64,000 bases of DNA from Romboutsia ilealis (GTDB taxonomy: Bacteria > Bacillota > Clostridia > Peptostreptococcales > Peptostreptococcaceae), in contig NZ_LN555523.1 in the NCBI RefSeq assembly GCF_900015215.1, positions 255,336 through 319,335 of the forward strand, in the 5' to 3' direction. The notes beneath the pieces are model-generated. The model saw only the letters and a program-made list of their open reading frames with translations. It searched no databases and was not told where the DNA came from. Made by a program: the position numbers and the translations under genes. Position 1 is the first letter of the stretch. Each line of letters begins with the position of its first letter. This document shows positions 35,839-45,473 of this stretch, one piece after another.

Positions 35839-36603
35839 ATGAATAAAAAGAATATTATAAAATTTACATTAGATATAGCTATGGCTGTATTATTTATAAC
35901 CTTTTTTAATAAGAATTTGATAAGTTTTAAATTTCATATAATGGGTGGATATGTATTTACAGCATTTATACTGATTCATATGTTTTTAAATAGAAAATGG
36001 ATAATAAATATAAGTAAAAGATTATTTGATAAGAAATTAAGATTAAGGGTAAAAATATCATATATACTAAGTGTATTCTTATCTATAAGCATTTTTTTAA
36101 TAATAGCAAGTGGAGTGCTTATGATGAAATCAACGACTTATGATAGAATAATGTTCTGGAAGATGCTTCATTTTGGAGCTTCATACTTATCGATTGCCTT
36201 AATTGGTATGCATATAGGACTTTATTGTAATTTTATAATGAATATGTTTAAAAAAGTATTCGAAATCAAGAAAAATAATAGTACTAGTAAGATGTTAGTA
36301 AACATTTCTGTGATTTTAGTATTAATATTTGGAATATATACTACATATAAAGTAGAGTACTTTACAAAAGTTACAAATACATTAACATATGTTGTACAAC
36401 ATATAACACCACAAGATATAGAGAAACCAGAAGGTAATGGGTATAAAAAGGAATCTCCTACATTTATAAATCTAGCAACAACATATGGTTCAATAATATC
36501 TATATTTGCAATATCGACTTATTATAGTGATATTGCTATAAAAGAATATAATAAATCAAAGTTAACTAAAAAAGATAATAAAAAAATAGTAGAAGAAGCA
36601 TAG
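35839..36603 (+). CDS. Membrane cytochrome b-like protein (DUF4405-type)
   Basis: The protein has about 254 residues from ATG 35839 (AAAGGA 7 nt upstream); an earlier in-frame ATG at 35785 is less likely. Four to five membrane helices carry paired histidines: FHIMGGYVFTAFILIHMF in one helix, MLHFGASYLSIALIGMHIGLY in a later one. This is the pattern of DUF4405/cytochrome b561-like heme proteins. After the fourth helix an extracytoplasmic loop and a last helix follow. Next to a NEAT heme protein it may handle heme or move electrons across the membrane; this is inference. Confidence 0.7.
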   Translation: MNKKNIIKFTLDIAMAVLFITFFNKNLISFKFHIMGGYVFTAFILIHMFLNRKWIINISKRLFDKKLRLRVKISYILSVFLSISIFLIIASGVLMMKSTTYDRIMFWKMLHFGASYLSIALIGMHIGLYCNFIMNMFKKVFEIKKNNSTSKMLVNISVILVLIFGIYTTYKVEYFTKVTNTLTYVVQHITPQDIEKPEGNGYKKESPTFINLATTYGSIISIFAISTYYSDIAIKEYNKSKLTKKDNKKIVEEA

Positions 36604-36605
36604 AT

Positions 36606-36648
36606 AAAAATGTAGATATGAATTAATTCATATCTACATTTTTATTTG
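36606..36648 (+). terminator. Terminator after the cytochrome-like gene
   Basis: The stem AAATGTAGATATGAATTA/TAATTCATATCTACATTT has almost no loop and a T-rich tail. Confidence 0.85.
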
Positions 36649-36791
36649 AAAATAATAATATTTAAATTTAAATAAAAACTTTATTATACTTATTAATTTA
36701 TAAAAATAAAATAGATTTTTACAAATTAAAATATAAAAAATGTTGTCAAAAGTGTTGACAAAAAAATAAAATTTTAGCGTTTAAAAAATAC

Positions 36792-36820
36792 TTGATAGTC
36801 CACTATATATAGTATACAAT
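36792..36820 (+). promoter_or_regulatory. Promoter of the nrdDG-dut operon
   Basis: TTGATA (36792-36797), a 17-nt spacer and TACAAT (36815-36820), overlapping the first NrdR box. A second -35-like TTGACA is at 36755. Confidence 0.6.
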
Positions 36821-36846
36821 AACTGATGTGATACTACATATGGTGC
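36800..36846. promoter_or_regulatory. Pair of NrdR boxes
   Basis: CCACTATATATAGTAT (36800-36815) and ATACTACATATGGTGC (36831-36846) match the NrdR box consensus ACACWATATATWGTGT. Their centres are 31 bp apart, three helix turns, which is the usual NrdR arrangement. NrdR represses ribonucleotide reductase genes when dATP is high. Confidence 0.85.
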
Positions 36847-36984
36847 CTAAGGATTAAAAAAATGATTCATATATAGTAAAAAAAGTCAATAGGATTTTGT
36901 GAAATAAAAATAAGATTTTGTTAAAAATATTATTTTTATTTTACAAAATTTTAGGGATAATAAAGTGTTAAAAGGAGTATTTTT

Positions 36985-39114
36985 ATGGTCAAGAACTTGA
37001 ATATTATAAAAAGAGATGGAAGTATTGTTAAATTTAATAAATGTAAAATAGAGGATGCAATACTTAAAGCTATGAAATATGGAAGCGGAATATATGAAGA
37101 AGAAATAGCTAAAAAAATAGCAGATGAAATAGAACTAAATTGTTTTGAAAAAGAAAACTCTCCAACTGTATATCAAGTTGAGAACATGGTCTACAACAAA
37201 TTGATAGAATATAAGCATGAGTTAACAGCAAAAGCTTATGAAGGGTATAGAGCAGTGCAATCATTTAAGAGAGAAGTAAATACTACTGATGACAGCATAA
37301 TAGGACTTTTAGATAAAAGTAATGAGGAAGTAATAAATGAAAACTCTAATAAGAATGGAGTATTGGCTTCAACTCAAAGAGACTTAATCGCAGGAGAAGT
37401 ATCTAAGGATATATCTAGAAGAAAAATAATACCGGCACATATAGTTCATGCTCATGATGAGGGTGTTCTTCATTACCATGATATGGATTATGCGATGCAA
37501 TCAATTCATAACTGTATGCTTATAAATTTAGAAGATATGCTTCAAAATGGAACAGTAATAAATAATAAGTTAGTTGAACCTCCAAAGTCATTTAGTACCG
37601 CTTGTACTATAGTTACTCAAATAATAGCTCAAATAGCTAGTGGTCAATATGGTGGAAATACTATAACAATTAAGCATATAGCACCCTTTTTAAGGGTATC
37701 TTATGATAAGTATTACAATAAATACAAAGAAAAGTATTCTGAAGAAATGGCACATGAACTAGCAGAAGATAGAATGTTAGAAGAATTAAAGTCGGGTATA
37801 CAAACTATAAGATATCAATTATCAACTCTTCATACAAGTAATGGTCAATCACCATTTTCTACTATATATTTAGAAATTGAAGAAGGCCATGAATATGAAA
37901 GAGAAATGGCTTTAATCTGTGAAGAAATGATAAATCAAAGATTAGAAGGAATGAAAAATCACAAAGGTCAACAAATAGGTGAAGAATTTCCTAAGCTTGT
38001 ATACTTGTTAGATGAGCATAACTGCTTAGAAGGTGGTAAATATGATTATATTACAAAACTAGCAGCTAAGTGCAACACAAAGAGATTAGTTCCAGATTAT
38101 CAAAGTGCGAAAATAATGAGAAGAAATTACGAAGGAAGTGCATTCCCGCCAATGGGTTGTAGAAGTCACCTTTCTCCATGGAAGGATGAAAATGGAAATT
38201 ATAAATGGTATGGTAGATTCAATCAAGGTGTTATAAGTCTTAACTTAGTTCAAGTAGCTTTAACTGCAAATAAAGATATGGAAAAATTCTGGGAGATACT
38301 AGATGAAAGGTTAGAACTTTGCAAAGAAGCTTTAATGGTTAGACATAACTTATTATTAGGAACAACTTCAGATGTATCTCCAATACACTGGCAACATGGA
38401 GGAATAGCTAGACTTAAAAAGGGTGAAAAAATAGATTCATTATTAAAAGATGGATATTCAACTCTTTCATTAGGATATGTGGGAGTATATGAAATGACAC
38501 AAGCGATGCTTGGAGTATCTCATACAACTAAAGAAGGAGAAGAGTTTGCTTTAAAGGTAATGCATCATTTAAATAATACATGTCAAAAGTGGAAGAAAGA
38601 AACAGGGCTTGGATTTGGATTATATGGTACTCCAGGAGAAAGTTTAACCTCAAGATTCTGTAGGATAGATAAACAAAAGTTTGGTGAAATAAAAAATGTA
38701 ACAGATAGAATGTATTATACAAATTCATATCATGTTCATGTAACAGAAGAAATAGATGCATTCTCTAAATTACAATTTGAATCTCAATTTCATGATATAA
38801 GTTTAGGTGGATGTATAAGTTATGTTGAAGTACCAGATATGAGTAAAAACTTAACTGCAGTAGAACAAATAATAAACTATATTTATCATAATATACAATA
38901 TGCTGAAATAAATACTAAGCCAGATGTATGTTTTAAGTGTGGATATGAAGGTGAGATATTATTAGACAATGACTTAGAATGGTATTGTCCAAATTGTGGT
39001 AACAGAGAAAAAGAAGAAATGCAAGTTATGAGAAGAACTTGTGGATATATAGGATCTAATATGTGGGGTAAAGGGCGTACGCAAGAAATTGGACAAAGAG
39101 TTCTACATTTATAA
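36985..39114 (+). CDS. nrdD: Anaerobic ribonucleoside-triphosphate reductase
   Basis: This 709-residue class III reductase has an N-terminal ATP-cone (residues ~4-95), which senses ATP/dATP, and the glycyl-radical catalytic domain. The zinc site is C649/C652/C668/C671 (CFKCG...CPNCG), and the radical glycine is G687 in RRTCGYIG. It makes dNTPs from NTPs without oxygen, using formate as reductant in most members. The activase NrdG is encoded just downstream, followed by dUTPase. AAAGGAG precedes the ATG. NrdR boxes lie upstream. Confidence 0.95.
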   Translation: MVKNLNIIKRDGSIVKFNKCKIEDAILKAMKYGSGIYEEEIAKKIADEIELNCFEKENSPTVYQVENMVYNKLIEYKHELTAKAYEGYRAVQSFKREVNTTDDSIIGLLDKSNEEVINENSNKNGVLASTQRDLIAGEVSKDISRRKIIPAHIVHAHDEGVLHYHDMDYAMQSIHNCMLINLEDMLQNGTVINNKLVEPPKSFSTACTIVTQIIAQIASGQYGGNTITIKHIAPFLRVSYDKYYNKYKEKYSEEMAHELAEDRMLEELKSGIQTIRYQLSTLHTSNGQSPFSTIYLEIEEGHEYEREMALICEEMINQRLEGMKNHKGQQIGEEFPKLVYLLDEHNCLEGGKYDYITKLAAKCNTKRLVPDYQSAKIMRRNYEGSAFPPMGCRSHLSPWKDENGNYKWYGRFNQGVISLNLVQVALTANKDMEKFWEILDERLELCKEALMVRHNLLLGTTSDVSPIHWQHGGIARLKKGEKIDSLLKDGYSTLSLGYVGVYEMTQAMLGVSHTTKEGEEFALKVMHHLNNTCQKWKKETGLGFGLYGTPGESLTSRFCRIDKQKFGEIKNVTDRMYYTNSYHVHVTEEIDAFSKLQFESQFHDISLGGCISYVEVPDMSKNLTAVEQIINYIYHNIQYAEINTKPDVCFKCGYEGEILLDNDLEWYCPNCGNREKEEMQVMRRTCGYIGSNMWGKGRTQEIGQRVLHL

Positions 39115-39130
39115 GATTGGAAGTGATTAT

Positions 39131-39634
39131 ATGAGGTTTTCTAAGATAAAAAACAATGATATAGCAAATGGTGTGGGCATAACAATGTCGCTATGGACAC
39201 AAGGTTGTCCACATCATTGTAAGGGATGTTTTAATGTTGAAACATGGGACTTTAATGGTGGAAAAGAATTTACAACTAGTGATTTAAAGTACATCTTAGA
39301 TAATATAAATAAAAACAACATAAAAAGAAACTTAGCTATATTAGGAGGAGAGCCTCTTTGCCCTCAAAATGTTAAAGGTGTTATAGAACTTTGTAAAAAA
39401 TTTAAGAAAGTTTATCCTGAAAAAATGATATACTTATGGACTGGATACGTAGTTGAGAATTTTGATTATATTCAAATGGAGATATTTAAGTATGTAGATG
39501 TACTAGTGGATGGAAAATTTGAAGAAGATAAGAAAAACTTATCGATTATGTTAAGAGGCTCTTCGAATCAAAGAGTTATAGATGTAAATAAGTCGTTAAA
39601 TAACAATGACATAGTAATGTATGAGGTCGGATAA
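39131..39634 (+). CDS. nrdG: Anaerobic ribonucleotide reductase activating protein
   Basis: This 167-residue radical-SAM activase uses ATG 39131, 16 nt after the nrdD stop; the in-frame ATG at 39089 would lie inside nrdD. The 4Fe-4S motif is CPHHCKGC (CxxxCxxC), and SAM-binding segments include GGEPL. It generates the glycyl radical on NrdD. Confidence 0.93.
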   Translation: MRFSKIKNNDIANGVGITMSLWTQGCPHHCKGCFNVETWDFNGGKEFTTSDLKYILDNINKNNIKRNLAILGGEPLCPQNVKGVIELCKKFKKVYPEKMIYLWTGYVVENFDYIQMEIFKYVDVLVDGKFEEDKKNLSIMLRGSSNQRVIDVNKSLNNNDIVMYEVG

Positions 39635-39648
39635 AAGGAGAAATTGAT

Positions 39649-40113
39649 ATGATAATGAACGTAAAAAAAACAAATAAAGATGCAGTAATACCGATGTTTG
39701 CTCATCCAACAGATAGTGGTTTTGATTTATTTACATGTGAAGATGTAACTGTATCAGGCGGAAAAAAAGGAATAGCTAAAACTGGATTAATATTTGAAAT
39801 ACCACAAGGTTGGGGTATACAAATAAAAAATAAGTCAGGAATAACTGTAAAGGGTGTTCCAACAACTTCGGGAACTAATGCAGATATAACAGTATTTGAA
39901 GGAACTGTTGATATGGATTATAGAGGTGAAGTTGGAATAATGTTTAAAAATGAAGAAGATTTTGAAATAACTATACCAAAACACACTAAATTAGCTCAAG
40001 GGGTTTTAAGAAGAGTTTATAATTGTACTTTTATAGAAGTTGAAGAAGTAAATGATACCGTTAGAGGCGACGGTGGATTTGGTTCTACAGGTACAACTAT
40101 TAATACAAAGTAA
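39649..40113 (+). CDS. dut: dUTP diphosphatase
   Basis: This 154-residue trimeric-type dUTPase shows the five family motifs: DSGFDLF (1), NKSGITVKG (2), GTVDMDYRGEVGI (3), KLAQGVL (4) and RGDGGFGSTG (5). It hydrolyses dUTP to dUMP, preventing uracil incorporation and supplying thymidylate synthesis. It is 14 nt downstream of nrdG with AAAGGAG, thus part of the nrd operon and its NrdR control. Confidence 0.92.
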   Translation: MIMNVKKTNKDAVIPMFAHPTDSGFDLFTCEDVTVSGGKKGIAKTGLIFEIPQGWGIQIKNKSGITVKGVPTTSGTNADITVFEGTVDMDYRGEVGIMFKNEEDFEITIPKHTKLAQGVLRRVYNCTFIEVEEVNDTVRGDGGFGSTGTTINTK

Positions 40114-40131
40114 TCAGATTTTTATATACAT

Positions 40132-40172
40132 AAAAGAGACTATCTCATAATATGGGATTGTCTCTTTTTTTA
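40132..40172 (+). terminator. Terminator of the nrd operon
   Basis: The imperfect stem AAGAGAC...GTCTCTT with internal G-U pairs is followed by a long T-run. Confidence 0.75.
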
Positions 40173-40274
40173 TTAGGTAATATAAATTATAGCTTAATAA
40201 AAAATAGATATTTTAGTAATATAGGATAAAGACTAAAATATTAAATTTTAATAAAAATAGAAGGATGGTAATAG

Positions 40275-41729
40275 ATGAATAAAAAATTTGAAGATTTCAA
40301 TTTAGATAAATATATAATAAAAGCTTTGTATAATTTAAACTATAAAACACCTTCTAAGGTACAGAAGGAAGTTATACCTAGATTGTTGAAAAAAGAGGAT
40401 GTTATAGTTAAATCTAAGACAGGAAGTGGTAAAACTGCAAGTTTTGGAATTCCAATATGTGAGAATATAGATATAGAAAATAATAACGTACAAGCTCTTA
40501 TAGTAGTACCTACTAGAGAGTTAGCACTTCAAGTTAAGGATGAAATTTCTAATATAGGAAGATTAAAAAAGATAAGATGTAGTGCAATATTTGGGAAACA
40601 ACCTATAAAGGAACAAATAAGAGAACTAAAACAAAGAGTACATATTGTAGTGGCTACACCAGGTAGGATAATCGACCATATAGGAAGAAATACAATAAAC
40701 TTAGATGATATTAAGTATTTTATAATAGACGAAGCGGATAAGATGCTTAATAAAGGGTTTATAGAAGATATGGAATTTATATTAAATAAGATACCTAAAA
40801 AGAGTGTAAAAGGATTATTTTCTGCAACTATAGACGATGATATACAATACATATGCGATAAATACCTTAAAACATCTAATATATTAGATATAAAATATAA
40901 TGATGTATTTGATAAGAGTCAAATAATTGAAAATAAAATAAAGTCATCTGAAAATGACAAATATAAAAATCTAAAGAGTATAATTTATAGGGAGAATCCA
41001 ACATCTTTAATAATATTTTGTAATACAAAAGATAAAGTTAAAAAGTTGTATGAAAATATGAAAAAAGATGGATTTTTAATTGAAGAACTTCATGGAGATA
41101 TGTCTCAAGATAAAAGAATATTTGCGATTAAGGACTTTAAAAATAATAAGTTTAATATACTTATAAGTACAGATGTGGCTGCTAGGGGTATACATATTGA
41201 TGATATATCTTTAGTAATAAACTATGATGTTCCACGAGATAAAGAAAATTATATCCATAGAATTGGTAGAACTGGTAGAAAAGATAGCTATGGAAAAGCA
41301 ATAACTATTTTTACCGACAAAGATGATAAGTATATCAATGAAATAGAAGAATATCTAGGGTATGAAATAAAACTTCTTGAAGAGTTAAATATAGATGATA
41401 TAGCAGAAGGAAAGATAAAGTTTGAAAAGAAATCTAAGGAGATTTTGAAAAATAGAAAAAATAAAATAATAGATAAAAATATTCATAGTGAAGTAACAAA
41501 GATATATATAAATGCAGGGAAGAAAAAGAAAATAAGAGTTATAGATATAGTAGGAGCTTTTAGTAATTTACCAGGTATAAATAATGAGGATATAGGTGTT
41601 GTTGAAGTTCAAGATTCATGTTCGTATGTAGATATACTTAATCATAAAGGCGAAGGATTAGTGAAAAAATATAAGGAAATAAGTATAAAGAAAAAGATAG
41701 TCAAATTAAGAAAAGATAGACAAAATTAA
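40275..41729 (+). CDS. dbpA: DEAD-box ATP-dependent RNA helicase, DbpA type
   Basis: This 484-residue helicase has the core motifs: Q motif (NYKTPSKVQKEVIP), Walker A (SKTGSGKTASF), PTRELA, TPGR, DEAD (~residue 151), SAT, then RGIHIDDISLVINYD and HRIGRTGR. The C-terminal ~75 residues (YINAGKKKKIRVIDIVGAFSNLPGI...) form a DbpA-type RNA-binding domain, which in DbpA/YxiN recognises hairpin 92 of 23S rRNA, so a role in large-subunit assembly is likely. It is transcribed alone between two terminators. Confidence 0.9.
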   Translation: MNKKFEDFNLDKYIIKALYNLNYKTPSKVQKEVIPRLLKKEDVIVKSKTGSGKTASFGIPICENIDIENNNVQALIVVPTRELALQVKDEISNIGRLKKIRCSAIFGKQPIKEQIRELKQRVHIVVATPGRIIDHIGRNTINLDDIKYFIIDEADKMLNKGFIEDMEFILNKIPKKSVKGLFSATIDDDIQYICDKYLKTSNILDIKYNDVFDKSQIIENKIKSSENDKYKNLKSIIYRENPTSLIIFCNTKDKVKKLYENMKKDGFLIEELHGDMSQDKRIFAIKDFKNNKFNILISTDVAARGIHIDDISLVINYDVPRDKENYIHRIGRTGRKDSYGKAITIFTDKDDKYINEIEEYLGYEIKLLEELNIDDIAEGKIKFEKKSKEILKNRKNKIIDKNIHSEVTKIYINAGKKKKIRVIDIVGAFSNLPGINNEDIGVVEVQDSCSYVDILNHKGEGLVKKYKEISIKKKIVKLRKDRQN

Positions 41730-41761
41730 TAGATAGTCTAGACTTAATAAAAAGTAGATTA

Positions 41762-41797
41762 GAGGAGCTAGGTTTTTATTAAAAATAGCTCCTTTTA
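41762..41797 (+). terminator. Terminator after dbpA
   Basis: The stem AGGAGCTA/TAGCTCCT with a T- and A-rich loop is followed by T's. Confidence 0.75.
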
Positions 41798-41840
41798 TTC
41801 TAATAATAGTATAGATTATATAAAATATTAAATATAAAAA

Positions 41841-43364
41841 TTACTCTATATTTTCACCAAAACTCTCACTTATAAGTCTAGTATAGCTAATAGATCTAGC
41901 AATTCTATCTAATATTTCATCTTTATTACTTATAACAATGTCTGTTCTAGCATTCCAAAGCTTGTCAAATAAGTCAGTACACATACCCTTAAACTCATTA
42001 TCACTAATTATAAAGTAATAATTTTTACCAGATTCAGGATACACCTTTGTGAATTTTAAGTTTCTTGATAGATATAGTGAAGGATTTTCTTTATTTTTAA
42101 AATCGTCAACCAGATCACCATCAACAAGTCTTATTTCCACATCATTTGATTCAGTAAGAATTTTTTCAATATATTCTATGTGTCTTTCTCTTTCCTTAAA
42201 TGTAAGAGTTACTGGAGTATTGAAAAAGTGTAATTTTCCAGATGACATATATTTTCTAAGCTCTGATTCATGAATAAGAACTTTAAGCTTTGATTTATAG
42301 GTTACATTGTGAAGGAATAAGTTAATTTTCTTTAGTTCATTAATTATTTTTTGGTTATGACCAAATAATCTTTCTGCAATTTCCATAAATAAATCTGGTG
42401 GCATAAAGAATTCATTAATAGAACCAAGAAGACATCTTAAGTCATTATTCATTATATATTGTATATAAGTTTGGTCTTCAATCATTGAAGAAGCTTCTTT
42501 TCTATAGAATAAAAGATTTCCTTTATTCTTTAGTGTATATTTTAGATTTGAATAAAATTCTTCAACTAAGCGTCTATCCTTTGAGTTTGTACTAAATAGA
42601 CATTCACCCTCTTCAAAGAATATATTTGTAGATAAGAACTTATCCTTTATAGCAAAAGCTACAGTATTTGACTTAACCTTACAATTATAAATTTTAAAGT
42701 TTAAACATGGATAACTAGCAATTAAATTAATGCCAAGTAATGTATTTATAACATCATCTTCATTATCATCTCCACCAAAGCCTATTAAAAATCTAGCTTT
42801 TACATTTGTTTTTTTACTTATTCTATGTAAAATCTCCTTTAAGTCTGACAAAGTTATTTTATCCTTATGGTTTAGATACATTAAGCTTAAAGAAATTAAT
42901 ATTTCTAAAGAGTCTTCTTTGTCTGCCATATTATTTAACTCATTAAAAAATGTATTGTAAATAATGTTAGGTTTTACCATAGAGAAGCTATTATAATATT
43001 CTTCAGAATGTGTACTTTTTGGTAAATTTTGAATAGATTTATTATTTAGATTAACGGTGTCAATATAAACTTCTTTTAACATAGTTTCAATGTATTCGCC
43101 AATGAACTCTTCATTGCTATCAGCTGGTATTTCAAAGTAATCAATTAAATTAATTAAGCTTGATTCATCTAAAGAATCAAGTATGAAATCTGAAATATTT
43201 TTACATATTTCGTTTATTCGCTTTGAACTAGGTAAATATGTAGATAGTATCCATTTATTAATATAAGACACGTCATATCCTATAAATTTAGCTAAGCTAC
43301 TTTTCTTTTGGTTTGAAATATAGAGTAATTTTTCTATTAAGTTTCCGAACGTTATATTTTTCAA
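41841..43364 (-). CDS. Large HTH-type regulator with unknown sensor region
   Basis: This 507-residue protein has an XRE-like helix-turn-helix in residues ~8-55 (KKSSLAKFIGYDVSYINKWILSTYLPSSKRI). I do not recognise the remaining ~450 residues: no membrane segment, no known motif, an alternating alpha/beta look, and an FLIGFGGDDNED stretch near residue 190. The start is TTG, 9 nt after AGGAGG on the minus strand, the only start supported by a ribosome binding site. It is divergent from the OFA transporter gene, with an inverted repeat between them, suggesting control of that gene. Confidence 0.75.
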   Translation of the reverse strand: MKNITFGNLIEKLLYISNQKKSSLAKFIGYDVSYINKWILSTYLPSSKRINEICKNISDFILDSLDESSLINLIDYFEIPADSNEEFIGEYIETMLKEVYIDTVNLNNKSIQNLPKSTHSEEYYNSFSMVKPNIIYNTFFNELNNMADKEDSLEILISLSLMYLNHKDKITLSDLKEILHRISKKTNVKARFLIGFGGDDNEDDVINTLLGINLIASYPCLNFKIYNCKVKSNTVAFAIKDKFLSTNIFFEEGECLFSTNSKDRRLVEEFYSNLKYTLKNKGNLLFYRKEASSMIEDQTYIQYIMNNDLRCLLGSINEFFMPPDLFMEIAERLFGHNQKIINELKKINLFLHNVTYKSKLKVLIHESELRKYMSSGKLHFFNTPVTLTFKERERHIEYIEKILTESNDVEIRLVDGDLVDDFKNKENPSLYLSRNLKFTKVYPESGKNYYFIISDNEFKGMCTDLFDKLWNARTDIVISNKDEILDRIARSISYTRLISESFGENIE

Positions 43365-43459
43365 CTTTGATGTCCTCCTAAGAGATATATATTTTCTTTG
43401 TAGTATCTAATAAGATATATATTATACCATTTTATTATAAAAATTATAATAAGTTAATT

Positions 43460-43555
43460 AGCACTTTAAGTTGGAATATTAAGAATAATTATAAAAATAT
43501 ATAAATTTAAATTACTTAAAAGGAAAGAAGGAATTCCTTATTTCTCTAAAGTGCT
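43460..43555. promoter_or_regulatory. Split inverted repeat between the regulator and OFA genes
   Basis: AGCACTTTA (43460-43468) and its exact complement TAAAGTGCT (43547-43555) are 78 nt apart, with the palindrome AAGGAATTCCTT (43529-43540) between them. They could be paired operator half-sites for the divergent regulator. No gene is seen in the 400-nt gap. Confidence 0.4.
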
Positions 43556-43764
43556 CTATTTTTCTTAAAAATGAATGAATAAAGTATGTTATTATTAATT
43601 TAACAAATTGAAAAAGTGTTTTCATAAGAAAAAAGGTAAGAAAATATAAGAAAAAGCAAAAAAAATATAAAAAAATTAAGTAATGAGTAGGAAAAATAGG
43701 AAATTAATTTTACTCATAATAGAAAATAATAAATGACATTAAATTAATAGGAGGAGATTTTTTA

Positions 43765-45060
43765 ATGAATGATTCAACAATTAATAAAAATAAAAAAATA
43801 ACTACAGGATGGTTAATAGTAATAGCTTGTATGCTTGTACAAGCTATACCAAATGGAATAGTAGTAAATACACAAGCATTATATATGTATCCAGTAATGG
43901 AAGCGAAAGGATTTACACTATCTCAATTTTCATTAATATTCACAATAGGTACAATAGTTCCAGCGGTAATTGGACCATTTATAGGTAGTATGTATGGTAA
44001 ATTAAATACAAAAATGTTATATCTAGCAGGAGGTATATTATTATCTGGAGGATTTATGACATTCTCAATAGCAGATAAATTATGGCAATTTTATGCAATT
44101 GCAGCTATAGCTCAAATAGGTTCTAGTATAGTATCTGGTATAGGTATACCGATGTTACTAAACTCTTGGTTTGATGAAACTATAAAAGGTAAAGCTATGG
44201 GTATGGCATATGCAGGTGGATCTATAGGGAATATATTCTTACAACAATTAGTTACGAGAACTATAAGTTCAAGTGGTTATGCTCACTCATATTTTATATT
44301 TGGTTTAATTGGATTAGTAGCAATAATTCCAATAGCATTATTTATGATAAGAATGCCAAAAAATGAAGGTGAAAAAGTTAGAGGTAAAGAGCAAGAAAAA
44401 GAAGAAAATACAACTTCAATAGACATATCATATACATTAAAAGAAGCTCAAAAAAATAAATACTTCTGGATAATGGGAATAGGATTATTATTCGTAGGTA
44501 TATATGTATCTGCTTATTCAATACAATATGCAGCGTATTTCCAAGGTGAATTACAATTATCATCATCTACGATAGCTACAACAGGTTCATTATTTGCGAT
44601 GGCATCATTATTAGGAAGTATGGTTGGGGGTATATTATTTGATAAATTAGGTGTATTAAAAACTTTATCAATAGCAGCTATAGCAGTAATAGGATCAGGA
44701 GTTGCATTATTAATGGCTGGAAGCTCGCCATTGTTTGCACATGCACACTCAGTTTTAAAAGGTATAGCGACGTTTATTTATATGATGGGACCAGCTTATA
44801 TGGTAGGTTCGTTCTTTGGTAATAAAGAATATGGGCAAATACTTGGTTTAGTTAATTTAAACTTTGCAATAGGATTTTGTAGTGGATCAGCATTATTTGG
44901 AGTATTTGCTGAAAACTTTGGATATAATGCAACTTGGATAGGAATACTAGTATGTGTAGTTATAGCATATATATCACTTACAATTGCAGCTAAAGGTATG
45001 ACCAAGGTAAATAAAGAAAGAACAAAACAATTAGATGAAAACTCAGTTAAAATAGCTTAA
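43765..45060 (+). CDS. MFS transporter, OFA (oxalate:formate antiporter-like) family
   Basis: This 431-residue protein has 12 membrane segments. ITTGWLIVIACMLVQAIPNGIVVNTQALYMYP at the start, the central charged loop and MGMAYAGGSIGNIFLQQL are typical of the OFA group, which exchanges or takes up small carboxylates. The true substrate is unknown. GGAGGAG precedes the ATG. A decayed homologue lies at 16177-16407. Confidence 0.88.
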   Translation: MNDSTINKNKKITTGWLIVIACMLVQAIPNGIVVNTQALYMYPVMEAKGFTLSQFSLIFTIGTIVPAVIGPFIGSMYGKLNTKMLYLAGGILLSGGFMTFSIADKLWQFYAIAAIAQIGSSIVSGIGIPMLLNSWFDETIKGKAMGMAYAGGSIGNIFLQQLVTRTISSSGYAHSYFIFGLIGLVAIIPIALFMIRMPKNEGEKVRGKEQEKEENTTSIDISYTLKEAQKNKYFWIMGIGLLFVGIYVSAYSIQYAAYFQGELQLSSSTIATTGSLFAMASLLGSMVGGILFDKLGVLKTLSIAAIAVIGSGVALLMAGSSPLFAHAHSVLKGIATFIYMMGPAYMVGSFFGNKEYGQILGLVNLNFAIGFCSGSALFGVFAENFGYNATWIGILVCVVIAYISLTIAAKGMTKVNKERTKQLDENSVKIA

Positions 45061-45064
45061 TATA

Positions 45065-45096
45065 AAGGCTGTCTATTAATTAGACAGCTTTTTTAA
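45065..45096 (+). terminator. Terminator after the OFA transporter gene
   Basis: The stem GCTGTCTA/TAGACAGC with a 5-nt loop is followed by T6. Confidence 0.85.
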
Positions 45097-45284
45097 TATA
45101 TAATTTTAGAATCATACAAATGGAAACTTTGATATGACCTATCCATGTAGTTCCTTAAATATCGGATGTGACCGAAGTAAATTTTTATATTTAAAGAAAA
45201 GTTATATTTATTAAAATATATATGTTTAAAACAAATTATCGTGGACATAATCCTAATAAAATTTATCGGGGGTATGGTATAAAA

Positions 45285-45473
45285 ATGATAGTATTAAATA
45301 GAGAAAGTATTATAAATGGATTAATAGAATTAAAAAAAGAAGAAGACAGAGAAAGTAGGATAATAGTTAATAATATAAAATCAATAATAAGTTTAAATGA
45401 TATAAGTGATTTAGATAAATTAAATCTTATAAATAATGAATTGGGAAAAATATTATTTGATGAAACTATATAA
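45285..45473 (+). CDS. Small hypothetical protein, 62 residues
   Basis: A short charged protein (MIVLNRESIINGLIELKKEEDRE...) is predicted to be mostly helical. A start at 45285 is preferred because the upstream extension from 45222 is unlike protein; CGGGGGTATGG lies upstream as a weak ribosome binding site. I do not recognise a family. A real small gene is plausible but unproven. Confidence 0.45.
   Translation: MIVLNRESIINGLIELKKEEDRESRIIVNNIKSIISLNDISDLDKLNLINNELGKILFDETI

Noticed and set aside
45110..45284. Possible riboswitch before the small hypothetical gene
   Set aside because: No known aptamer core (such as T-box, cyclic-di-GMP or SAM motifs) could be recognised by eye.
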